A DNA stretch of 33,487 nucleotides, taken from NCBI GenBank assembly GCA_007117185.1, contig SKHA01000277.1, forward strand, positions 1 to 33,487, in the 5' to 3' direction. The DNA comes from Spirochaeta sp. (GTDB lineage Bacteria; Spirochaetota; Spirochaetia; DSM-27196; Alkalispirochaetaceae). Of this stretch, positions 8,047 through 15,799 are shown piece after piece (the stretch's first letter is position 1; the number at the start of each line of letters is the position of its first letter). The translations under genes and the position numbers were made by a program. The notes below the pieces were generated by a model, which was given only the letters and a program-made list of their open reading frames with translations, searched no databases and was not told where the DNA came from.

Positions 8047-10144
8047 TGCTGTTCACCAATCGCTGTACATCAATAATCAGAGCTACGGTGCCGTCACCCA
8101 GGATCGTTGCCCCACTCACCGCTTCAACGTGATGGTACAACTGGCCCAGATTCTTAATCACTGTCTGATGATCACCGATGACAGCGTCCACAAGAAAGCC
8201 CACTGCACCGATACCGGTTTCCACCACCACGGCCTGCTCAATCTCCGGCAGCTCTCCGATGATGGAAAACTCGGAACGCAGATCCATCAGGGGAATCAAC
8301 TCGCCACGGTTTTCCAGTAACCCCTCCTTCTTGCCGTTGCGGTGATACTCGACGCACTCGGAGACATTTGAGAGGGGAATTACAAAGCGTTCGTCAGCGA
8401 TCCGTACCAGCAATCCGTCGATGATCGCCAGGGTGAGGGGAATGGTCATGACGACAGCAGAACCCTGCCCGGGGGTTGACTCGACGGCAACGGACCCGCC
8501 GATCGTATCGATCTCGCGCCGAACGACATCCATCCCTACCCCGCGGCCGGAGACGGAGGTGACTTCGGCAGCGGTGGAAAAACCCGCCATGAAAACCATA
8601 TCGTACACTTCCCGATCAGAAAGCTGCGTATCGGCACTGATCAGGCCATTTTTGATCGCCTTGGCGATGATCCGTTCGCGATCGAGGCCCTTGCCGTCGT
8701 CCTCAACGCGAATCTCCACGTTGGCTCCGGTGTGGCGAGCCACCAGCCGCACCGTGCCGTTTCGGCGTTTCCCCGCCGCCACACGCTGGTCCGGAAGCTC
8801 AACCCCGTGATCGATGCTGTTACGAATCACATGGACCAAGGGGTCCTGCAGTCGCTCGATGACAGTCTTGTCCAGTTCGGTGTCACCGCCCTCGGTCTCC
8901 AGGTCCACCTCTTTGTGGAGGTCCCGGGCCAGGTCCCGGACAAGCCGCTTGAAGCGGCTGAAAGTACTGGAGATGGGTAGCATGCGAATGCTCATGGTAT
9001 GATCCCGCAACTCCCCGATCAGCCGTTCGAAGTGTTCAGCAATTGCCTGCAGAGAGGACTCTTCCTGCAGAATCGCAGTCTGGGATAACCGCGCTTGCAA
9101 CGTTACCAGCTCGCCCACAAGATCCACAAGATCGTCCAGTTTTTCCGACTGCACCCGGATGCTGGCGGCACCGCTTTCGGACTGAATCTTCTGGCGAGCC
9201 TTTCGGGCGTGCTCCTGCTCCTGCAGCGCCGTCTCGATTTCCCGGGCATCTACCCCGCGGCTGCGCAGAACTTCGCCAAGGCGGGTCTGCCCGGCCAGTG
9301 CGTCCGCAACAACGGATTCCTCCACCACACCGCGTTCAACCAGAATCTGACCCAGGCGCTTGTACTGCTGGGGATCCCCAAAATCGATCTCGTCAACTTT
9401 CCTGATCAGCAGCTCACACTCATCCTCAACAAACATGAAGACGTCCCGCAGGGCGTTCTCATTCTCAGTGGTGGTAAGAAAAAGGTCCCAGGAGGTACCA
9501 CAACTGCCAAGATCAAACGTATCAACCGGAAGAATCCCCTCGGTGTGGGCCACGGTAGTGCAATCGCCCATCTCCTGAAGTTCCTGGAGCAGGAGCAACG
9601 GATTGGTACCGTTGGCCATTATCTTCGAGTCGGGAATAAAACGTATGTGCCAGGTGATCGGAAACCGATCCTGCTCCACCGAATCCGCCGGAAGAACAAC
9701 TGACGCGTCCTCACTGATGAGTCGCCTCTCCACCGGCTTCGCCGGCCCGCTCTGATCCCTGGTGCCGGGAGGACTCACCTCCAACTCGAGAAGGCGCTGC
9801 AGTTTCTTTGACTGTTCATCCAGTTCAGAGGTGACTTCCGGCGTGTCCAGAAGCGCCCGGATATGATCACGACATTGCAGCGTCAGGTCGATCAGGGAGG
9901 GGGTAACGGGAGATTTGCCGCTGCGAACCGTCTCCAGCGCAGATTCTACGTGATGGGTAAACCCGGCAACCACGTCGAAGCCGAACATTCCAGCGGAACC
10001 TTTGATGGTGTGCATCGCCCGGAAAACCGCCGCTACCAGTTCACCGTCTTCGGGGTTGTCTTCCAGGGCAAGAAGTGATTCTTCCAGACTGTTGAGCAGT
10101 TCCTGCGCTTCCGCGAGAAACCCTTCCTGGAACCCGTCAATCAT
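8018..10144 (-). CDS. cheA: Chemotaxis histidine kinase CheA with MshEN-like insert
   Basis: CheA is the receptor-coupled kinase that phosphorylates CheB and response regulators. The ATG at 10142-10144 is chosen because the Hpt domain starts there, AAAGGGG precedes it, and it forms an ATGATTGA overlap with the STAS gene. In the 708-residue product, Hpt covers about 1-105 with phospho-His H45 (AMHTIKGSAG). A P2-like region starts with WHIRF near 165. Two adjacent RLG..L...G motifs lie at about 263-286 and 288-310. A dimerisation helix pair follows, then the ATPase with N-box HVIRNSIDHG (438-447) and SGRGVGMD (532-539). The CheW-like P5 domain runs from about 575 to 705. The RLG pair is not part of standard E. 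coli CheA. No separate cheW is in the window. Confidence 0.97.
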   Translation of the reverse strand: MIDGFQEGFLAEAQELLNSLEESLLALEDNPEDGELVAAVFRAMHTIKGSAGMFGFDVVAGFTHHVESALETVRSGKSPVTPSLIDLTLQCRDHIRALLDTPEVTSELDEQSKKLQRLLELEVSPPGTRDQSGPAKPVERRLISEDASVVLPADSVEQDRFPITWHIRFIPDSKIMANGTNPLLLLQELQEMGDCTTVAHTEGILPVDTFDLGSCGTSWDLFLTTTENENALRDVFMFVEDECELLIRKVDEIDFGDPQQYKRLGQILVERGVVEESVVADALAGQTRLGEVLRSRGVDAREIETALQEQEHARKARQKIQSESGAASIRVQSEKLDDLVDLVGELVTLQARLSQTAILQEESSLQAIAEHFERLIGELRDHTMSIRMLPISSTFSRFKRLVRDLARDLHKEVDLETEGGDTELDKTVIERLQDPLVHVIRNSIDHGVELPDQRVAAGKRRNGTVRLVARHTGANVEIRVEDDGKGLDRERIIAKAIKNGLISADTQLSDREVYDMVFMAGFSTAAEVTSVSGRGVGMDVVRREIDTIGGSVAVESTPGQGSAVVMTIPLTLAIIDGLLVRIADERFVIPLSNVSECVEYHRNGKKEGLLENRGELIPLMDLRSEFSIIGELPEIEQAVVVETGIGAVGFLVDAVIGDHQTVIKNLGQLYHHVEAVSGATILGDGTVALIIDVQRLVNSNVRNKRVAQ

Positions 10145-10469
10145 TGGGCGCCCCTTTGTCCTCAAGGTGGGTATCCAGTTCCCGACCTTCACGTACCGGA
10201 TTCGGTGTAAACCCTCCAGCTGTCATCCGTCCGGCCACCACTTCAGGCACCGCACCGGTCAGGTGCACCGCCTTTTTGTGTAACCGGGCGTAGCGCTTGA
10301 GGGAAATCAGAAGCTGTACACCGGCAAGATCGATATCAGTGCATTGACTGAGACTCACCAGTACCATCGGAACTTCCTTGAGAGCTGTTGTCACTGTTTC
10401 GGCCAGACCTGTCACCGTTGAAAGGGTCACGTCACCTGTAAAGTTAACCACTCGAACGTTTGTACTCAT
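10137..10469 (-). CDS. STAS-domain protein (anti-sigma-antagonist-like)
   Basis: A 110-residue protein with a single STAS fold (about 1-85) and a short charged tail, first in the chemosensory operon. In the SpoIIAA/RsbV family a serine in the conserved DSSG/DLSG loop is phosphorylated. Here the loop reads DLAG (D47-L48-A49-G50), so the phosphorylatable serine is replaced by alanine and there is no serine or threonine within the loop. That suggests a non-phosphorylatable scaffold or partner-binding protein rather than a classical partner-switch antagonist. AGGGG lies upstream of the ATG. The stop overlaps the cheA start by 8 bp, so the two proteins are probably made in step. STAS genes next to cheA are known in non-flagellar chemosensory clusters; that context is from general knowledge. 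Confidence 0.85.
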   Translation of the reverse strand: MSTNVRVVNFTGDVTLSTVTGLAETVTTALKEVPMVLVSLSQCTDIDLAGVQLLISLKRYARLHKKAVHLTGAVPEVVAGRMTAGGFTPNPVREGRELDTHLEDKGAPND

Positions 10470-10492
10470 GTGAATGCCCCTGTTGTTATGAA

Positions 10493-10498
10493 ATCATA
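10493..10498 (-). promoter_or_regulatory. Candidate -10 element for the STAS-cheA operon
   Basis: Read on the minus strand the hexamer is TATGAT, five of six matches to TATAAT, about 24 nt before the STAS start codon. No good -35 lies 16-18 bp upstream, so this is weak. It is listed because it is the only promoter-like signal in the 71-bp gap between the protease gene and the chemosensory operon. Confidence 0.3.
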
Positions 10499-10510
10499 CT
10501 GTACATCCGC

Positions 10511-10538
10511 AAACAAAACACGCGCCCCGGGTGGTTTT
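10511..10538 (-). terminator. Weak terminator-like hairpin after the HtrA-like gene
   Basis: Directly after the protease stop codon the minus strand reads AAAACCACCC, GGGGCGCG, then TGTTTTGTTT. An A-tract and T-tract pair, with CAC/GTG as an inner stem and a bulge, giving an imperfect hairpin ending in a T-rich run. The stem has mismatches, so the call is tentative. It would separate the ftsH-protease operon from the chemosensory operon. Confidence 0.35.
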
Positions 10539-10540
10539 CT

Positions 10541-12340
10541 TCAGAGAAACGAGTTGGTCTCGAGGTACGCGCCAAGCTGCAACCCCGTCTCAAGAAAACC
10601 GGCTTTCCGTTTTCGGATTACGATCTGGATGAACGCCGCCCGGGCGTCACGGTCGACATGCCAGTTTCTCAGGGAGAAGGGATCGTTAACGGAAAGGCTG
10701 GACTCATCAGCAATTGAACCGGGCAGAACGTCAGTGATCACGTAGTCCGGTCCGAACAGGCTCCCGGCGAGTTCGTCCACGTTCATCCCGAAAAGAACAG
10801 GAAACAGCTCTTCAATGGGCTGGCTCTTCATTGCATCCTCTACAGGACTGAACGGTCGCTGATCAAGTGCCAGCAGACGCCGCACCTCCGTGCCACTGGA
10901 GTCTATCCAGTCCGTCACCACCAGCGAGCCGGGACGTCCGCCAAGAATCAGATCCTGCGCGTCGATCATATCTGAGACGGCGACACCATTGATGTGAGTG
11001 AGCCGCTCGCCAACCTGGACGCCGCTGCGCTGTACCGGTGATCCCGGAACCACGTACACCGCGGTCAATCCCCGGGACCCCTCGTGGAGGGAAACCCCGA
11101 GCCACGGGTGGACAATCGCACCATCAGTGAAGAGCCGGGGAAAGAAATGACGAATCCAGTACGCCGGAATGACGAAGTTCACCCCCTCAAACTGGGGGAT
11201 TCCCGCAAAAACAACCGCTGCAACCTGACCGTCGTCGGGAAGCACCAGAGGTCCCCCGCTGTTGCCCGGGTTTACCGGGGCATCAATCTGTACCGCCTCT
11301 CCGATCTGCAGGAAGCGGCGACCAGAAGCGGATACAATCCCCGAGGTGATCGTACTGTCCAGACCACCAGGTGATCCCAGCGCAAGAACGCGCTCCCCCG
11401 GTACGAGCCTCCGCACATCGCTGAGAGACATCACGATTGGCGGGTCGATCTCCACCTTCAGCAGGGCGATATCAAAGACCCGGTCGTATCCCACTACCCT
11501 GGCGGGAATCCGTTCGGTGCTCCGCCCGGGCAGCTTGACGTACAACCGGGAGAAGCCGTTGTAGGTGGGGTCAACTTCACTGGAGATGACGTGATAATTG
11601 GTGATCACATAGCCCCGCGGGTCGACAAAAAAACCACTGCCGATGACCCTGTCAGGCACCCCGACGCCACCGGATATGCGCATACCACGATTTACCCATA
11701 CGGTAACAGTACCTGCGAGGAGGTCCGCCGAGGTGACTTCCGGCAGGATCGGCTCATCGGTATCGCTCACTTCCAGACGTCTGAGAGCCTCGGAGTTGTT
11801 GAATCTCTCCGCGAGGTGCCGGAACGCGATCCGCTGCTCCTCGGAGAGATCGTCAAGGGTGGAACGACGCAGCAGCCGATACAGAGCCAGAACCTCCTCC
11901 TGCCGATCAAGCTCGGCAAGAGACCACCACAGCAGGATCTCATCCCGGGCGGGGAGTTCCAGCTCCTCGCCGGGGGAGTATTCCAGGCCCACCTGGAGGG
12001 GGTCGCTCAACAGGATTCGGATGTTGTCCACGCTCTGCAGCACCGTTTCCCAGTCTTCCTCGACCCGAGCGATACGGAATCGGTGGGACTCCGCGTCGAT
12101 GACCCGGCTCATCCATTCACCCACGTCCGGGGCAGACAGGAGGCCCCCGATGAGACCGGAGTTGAGCCGATCCACCACCGCACCGCTGGCCCCCTGGTCC
12201 AGCAGTTCCTCAAGATGGTCAAGGAGCATCTCCCGGTGATCGAAGGTACGGGGTATTCGTTGTTCCGGAGTGGATGAGCAACCTGCCGAACCGAACGAGA
12301 GAGCCAGTGTCATCAGGAAAAGAACAGTCGCACTTTTCAA
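10541..12340 (-). CDS. HtrA/DegP-like serine protease lipoprotein with PDZ domain
   Basis: A 599-residue predicted envelope protease. The N-terminus is a lipoprotein signal with a hydrophobic stretch (6-18) and a lipobox ending GSAGC, so C21 would be lipidated. Residues 30-200 are a helical, charged domain not found in standard DegP. The trypsin-like domain (about 205-400) carries H250 (TNYHV), D290 (FDIALLKV) and S361 (NPGNSGGPL), a complete triad. A PDZ domain spans about 411-495, and residues 525-580 (VLPGSIADESSLSVNDPF) resemble a second, divergent PDZ. The start codon is TTG, forming a 4-bp TTGA overlap with the stop of the upstream gene. It probably handles misfolded envelope proteins alongside FtsH. 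The helical N-terminal domain may bind the upstream exported protein. Confidence 0.9.
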   Translation of the reverse strand: MKSATVLFLMTLALSFGSAGCSSTPEQRIPRTFDHREMLLDHLEELLDQGASGAVVDRLNSGLIGGLLSAPDVGEWMSRVIDAESHRFRIARVEEDWETVLQSVDNIRILLSDPLQVGLEYSPGEELELPARDEILLWWSLAELDRQEEVLALYRLLRRSTLDDLSEEQRIAFRHLAERFNNSEALRRLEVSDTDEPILPEVTSADLLAGTVTVWVNRGMRISGGVGVPDRVIGSGFFVDPRGYVITNYHVISSEVDPTYNGFSRLYVKLPGRSTERIPARVVGYDRVFDIALLKVEIDPPIVMSLSDVRRLVPGERVLALGSPGGLDSTITSGIVSASGRRFLQIGEAVQIDAPVNPGNSGGPLVLPDDGQVAAVVFAGIPQFEGVNFVIPAYWIRHFFPRLFTDGAIVHPWLGVSLHEGSRGLTAVYVVPGSPVQRSGVQVGERLTHINGVAVSDMIDAQDLILGGRPGSLVVTDWIDSSGTEVRRLLALDQRPFSPVEDAMKSQPIEELFPVLFGMNVDELAGSLFGPDYVITDVLPGSIADESSLSVNDPFSLRNWHVDRDARAAFIQIVIRKRKAGFLETGLQLGAYLETNSFL

Positions 12341-13797
12341 CGCAGCATCTCCAGCTCTCGCAGTTCTCGTTGCAGCTGCGCCACCGAGGCTGCATCAGGA
12401 AGATATGCTTCTGCACCTGCCAGTTGTCGTTGAAACCGTTCTGTCATCTCACTCTCGAACATAACACGTCCCGGAAGCATCTCCACCGTTGTGAAAAAAC
12501 GGCGTTGTGGATCGTTTGAAAACGGTACGGCCAGCCCCCCCGGGGAGACTGGAACCACAGCCAGGTTGATCTCGTACGGAAGCGGCTGCACCGGGCGCCA
12601 CCGCCGGGACTCCAGACGATCAATTTCCTCACGCTCCTCCGTCGTGGTCACCTGATAGCGATGAACCTCTGACAGAAGGGGGTATCGGCTGTAGCGCAAC
12701 TGGAAAATCTCATCACCATCACGGAGTCTCACAGTCAGCGCCGACCCTCCAAACTGGACCGACCGTTCCACCGTGCCGTCCCGGCCGGCATCGTGACGCC
12801 ACTGTACAAGATTGCCGTCGGCGAGACGGTATTCCTCCCAGCTGTGGTCTGACAGGTCGTCCCGATACAACGCGTGCTCTCCCCTCTCAAGCAGATCAAG
12901 GGCTGGTTCAAACGGGGCAGGCAGGTTCTGCGGCCAATCAGCGTATCCAACCCGTCGGGCAAGAAGTTCCCACAGCGATTTTCCGTCCTCTGCCAGCGCC
13001 TCAGCCAGGCGCGGATCTATGGGTACCTCCGCATCTATAACTCTCAGGAGAACCGGCTCCAGGGCGGTCCCGCCACGGTCAAGATAGAGCTCCGTCAGCA
13101 CCATGCGCACCTCCGCGGCGTCCGATGGCAGCGCAGTGATCACGTGGCTGAGAATTTCGTCGGGAGCGTTTTCTGCATCACCAGAGAGCATCTCCTGGAT
13201 CCACTCCAGCTGGGAAATGGTCACCACCGGAAAGCGACGGTAGTCCAGAAGCCCCAGCGTCACATTCAGGGGGTCTGCTGCGCGACGGCGACTCAGGGAA
13301 TCACCGGCGGACCAGGCGGGCCCTGCGTTCAAGAGGGCCTCTGTCAGCAATGTATCGATTGCCGGGTCGCCCTGGTGGGGCGTTAGAAACGGTATTGCTT
13401 CGCCGCTGCGTCCCGTCTCCATGAGCAGCTCAGCGTACGCTGCTGCCACCCGTTCAAACTCAAGGGACTCAAGGGGCAACTGCAGCGCCTGAAGAAGCAG
13501 CGTCTGCCGATAGTGCCGGTCGTCCCGACCGGCGTCCTGGAGCATCGCCAGGTGGTAAAAAGCATCACCCAGGTCAGGTGCTACCCGCCGGGCCCGCTCC
13601 AGAAGGAATCGTGCCGTACCGGCGTCTCCCTCTTCCTGTTGGGCCAGCGCCTGCCGCACCAACTGACGGGCAAGTCCCTGGTGGAGTTCCCGGGACTGCC
13701 CGTGCAGGGAAACCCCGGGTACGACCAGCGAGAAAACCAATGGCGCAAACCAAACCGCCCCGAATGGACGGCGGGTTTTACTGCTGCGTCTCCTCAT
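12337..13797 (-). CDS. Exported helical-repeat (TPR-like) protein, function unknown
   Basis: Not recognised as a named family. The start is placed at the ATG 13795-13797 because AGAAGG lies 5 nt upstream; a start 6 codons earlier is also open. The 486-residue product begins with an arginine-rich n-region and a hydrophobic stretch ending near SLHGQ, a likely cleaved or retained signal peptide. Residues about 30-290 are alanine- and leucine-rich helices with TPR character (for example ARFLLERARRVAPDLGDAFY). Residues about 310-440 look beta-rich, with alternating charged and aromatic residues. It overlaps the end of ftsH by 20 bp, and its stop overlaps the TTG start of the protease gene, so it is probably translated with both. 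A periplasmic adaptor or substrate-binding role is an inference from context only. Confidence 0.75.
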   Translation of the reverse strand: MRRRSSKTRRPFGAVWFAPLVFSLVVPGVSLHGQSRELHQGLARQLVRQALAQQEEGDAGTARFLLERARRVAPDLGDAFYHLAMLQDAGRDDRHYRQTLLLQALQLPLESLEFERVAAAYAELLMETGRSGEAIPFLTPHQGDPAIDTLLTEALLNAGPAWSAGDSLSRRRAADPLNVTLGLLDYRRFPVVTISQLEWIQEMLSGDAENAPDEILSHVITALPSDAAEVRMVLTELYLDRGGTALEPVLLRVIDAEVPIDPRLAEALAEDGKSLWELLARRVGYADWPQNLPAPFEPALDLLERGEHALYRDDLSDHSWEEYRLADGNLVQWRHDAGRDGTVERSVQFGGSALTVRLRDGDEIFQLRYSRYPLLSEVHRYQVTTTEEREEIDRLESRRWRPVQPLPYEINLAVVPVSPGGLAVPFSNDPQRRFFTTVEMLPGRVMFESEMTERFQRQLAGAEAYLPDAASVAQLQRELRELEMLR

Positions 13798-15799
13798 CGG
13801 TACCTTCTTCATCATCGGGCTTCGATTTCGGTTCTGGCTCCGTCTCCTGCGCTGTCTCCGGTTCTGTCTCCGGTTCTGGCTCCGGTTCTACCTTCATCTC
13901 CGGCTCCGTGTCCTGGACAAGCCGGGGAAAACCAAACAACTCCCTGATATCGCTGTCCGAGAGCGTCTCCCGCTCCACAAGGACCCGGGCCAGTTCTTCC
14001 AGCTGATCCCGATGCTCCGTCAGGATCGCTTCAGCAACCTGGTAGGACTCATTCAGGATTCTGCGTATTTCCGTGTCAATCGCCTGGGCGGTTGCTTCGG
14101 AGTAGTCCTTATGCGTGGCGATCTGTTTGCCGAGAAAGATCGGTTCGTCTTCCTGGCCGAATGACACCGGCCCCAACTCACTCATGCCCCACTCGGTAAC
14201 CATCCTCCGGGCCATCTCGGTGGCCTGCTTCAGATCGTTCTGTACCCCTGTGGTGGTCTCGTTGTAGAACATCCGCTCCGCGACGTAACCGCCGTAGGCG
14301 ATCCGGATCCGGTCCCGGAGATAACCCACCCCTTTACTGTAGGAGTCCTGTTCCGGCAGGGAAAACGCTACCCCGAGAGCACGTCCCCGGGGGATCACCG
14401 TCACCTTGTGGAGAGGATCAGCGTTGTCCAGGTAATAGTGCAGCAGAGCATGACCAGCTTCGTGACGCGCAGTCTTGAGCTTCTCTTCATCGTTGATGAT
14501 TCTTGATTTCCGGGCTACCCCCATGAGCAGTTTGTCCCGGGCCTCTTCGAAGTCCTCCGCCTCCACGATCTCCTTGTCTTTCCGGGCGGCGTAGAGTGCC
14601 GCTTCGTTTACCAGGTTGGCCAGATCAGCGCCACTGGACCCGGGTGTAGCCCGGGCGATCCGCTTGAGGTCCACATCCACCGCCAGTTTGATCGCTTTGC
14701 AGTGTACCCGCAGGATCGCTTCCCGCTCCTGCATATCCGGCATATCCACAACGACCTGACGATCAAAACGCCCCGGTCTCAGGATGGCCGGGTCCAGAAC
14801 ATCAGGCCGGTTGGTTGCGGCCAGGACGATGACCCCCGTCTTGGTATCAAAACCATCCATCTCAACGAGCATCTGGTTGAGAGTCTGCTCTCTCTCGTCG
14901 TGACCGCCACCGTAGCCCGCTCCGCGTGTTCGACCCACCGCGTCCAGCTCGTCGATGAAGATGATGCACGGTGCGTTCTTGCGCCCCTGCTCAAAGAGGT
15001 CACGGACTCGGCTGGCTCCGACACCGACGAACATCTCAACAAAATCGGAACCGCTCATATGAAAGAATGAGACCCCTGCCTCTCCGGCACTGGCTTTGGC
15101 CAGCAGCGTCTTTCCGGTGCCGGGCATGCCTACCAGCAGCACCCCTTTGGGAATCTTGGCTCCGATTTTGGTGAACTTCTGCGGGTTCTTGAGAAACTCA
15201 ACGATCTCCTGCAGCTCGTATTTTGCCTCTTTCTGCCCGGCGACGTCGTCAAAGGTAATTTTTATCCCCTCTTCGAGATATCGTTTGGCTTTGCTCTTGC
15301 CGAAGGAGAACGCTTTGTTGCCACTGCCCTGAATCTGCCGAAACATGAACCAGATGAAGAAGAACCCCAGCATCCAGGGAAAGAATTCCAATAGCACCTG
15401 CAACGGCGAAACCGGTCGCGGTGAGCCGGAAAACCGCACCCCCTGCTCCCGCAACTGCGTCACCAGCGAATCGTCAAAATACGGAATATTGGAGATGAAC
15501 GGCCGTGTCTCGCCGTTGGCGGTGGTCAATGTTCCCTGAATCTCGTACTGGTCGATGATCCGCACCGAGTCAACCTGACCCTGCTGCAGATACGCCAGGA
15601 ACTGTGAGTAGGGAATCTCCTGTCCGGGAGCCTGAGTGTTTGAAAAGAGCATCACCACAAACATTCCCAGGAGGGCGATGAGAAAAATCAGGGCAAACCT
15701 GTTGTTGCGGAAATTAAAATTGAAGTTATTGTTGTCGTTTTTGCCATTTCCCGAGTCCCCTCGCGGGTTTCGTGGTTCCTGGCCATTACTGTTCTGCAT
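13778..15799 (-). CDS. ftsH: ATP-dependent zinc metalloprotease FtsH
   Basis: FtsH is a membrane-anchored AAA+ protease that degrades unassembled or damaged membrane proteins and some regulators. The 673 residues show an asparagine/phenylalanine-rich N-terminus (21-34), transmembrane helix 1 (35-52), an extracytoplasmic domain, and helix 2 (136-154). The AAA domain has Walker A GMPGTGKT (224-231), Walker B IIFIDELDA (279-287) and the second region of homology near 330-347 (TNRPDVLDP, RPGRFDR). The zinc site is HEAGH (446-450) with D522 as the expected third ligand. Walker A has Met where Pro is usual. The last 45 residues are an acidic Glu/Pro/Thr tail absent from E. coli FtsH. The start overlaps tilS by 14 bp, with AAGGA about 11 nt upstream. 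Confidence 0.98.
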   Translation of the reverse strand: MQNSNGQEPRNPRGDSGNGKNDNNNFNFNFRNNRFALIFLIALLGMFVVMLFSNTQAPGQEIPYSQFLAYLQQGQVDSVRIIDQYEIQGTLTTANGETRPFISNIPYFDDSLVTQLREQGVRFSGSPRPVSPLQVLLEFFPWMLGFFFIWFMFRQIQGSGNKAFSFGKSKAKRYLEEGIKITFDDVAGQKEAKYELQEIVEFLKNPQKFTKIGAKIPKGVLLVGMPGTGKTLLAKASAGEAGVSFFHMSGSDFVEMFVGVGASRVRDLFEQGRKNAPCIIFIDELDAVGRTRGAGYGGGHDEREQTLNQMLVEMDGFDTKTGVIVLAATNRPDVLDPAILRPGRFDRQVVVDMPDMQEREAILRVHCKAIKLAVDVDLKRIARATPGSSGADLANLVNEAALYAARKDKEIVEAEDFEEARDKLLMGVARKSRIINDEEKLKTARHEAGHALLHYYLDNADPLHKVTVIPRGRALGVAFSLPEQDSYSKGVGYLRDRIRIAYGGYVAERMFYNETTTGVQNDLKQATEMARRMVTEWGMSELGPVSFGQEDEPIFLGKQIATHKDYSEATAQAIDTEIRRILNESYQVAEAILTEHRDQLEELARVLVERETLSDSDIRELFGFPRLVQDTEPEMKVEPEPEPETEPETAQETEPEPKSKPDDEEGTDEETQQ
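13829..13893 (-). repeat. Imperfect 6/12-bp tandem repeat in the ftsH 3' end
   Basis: The plus strand repeats the words GGTTCTGGCTCC, GGTTCTGTCTCC and related hexamers several times. In the ftsH frame these encode the Glu-Pro/Glu-Thr dipeptide tail. Such a run can change length by slippage in whole codons, altering the tail without breaking the frame. Confidence 0.75.

Noticed and set aside
13829..13893. Possible CRISPR or minisatellite
   Set aside because: The units are 6-12 bp, coding, and lack spacers; they are codon repeats of the FtsH tail.
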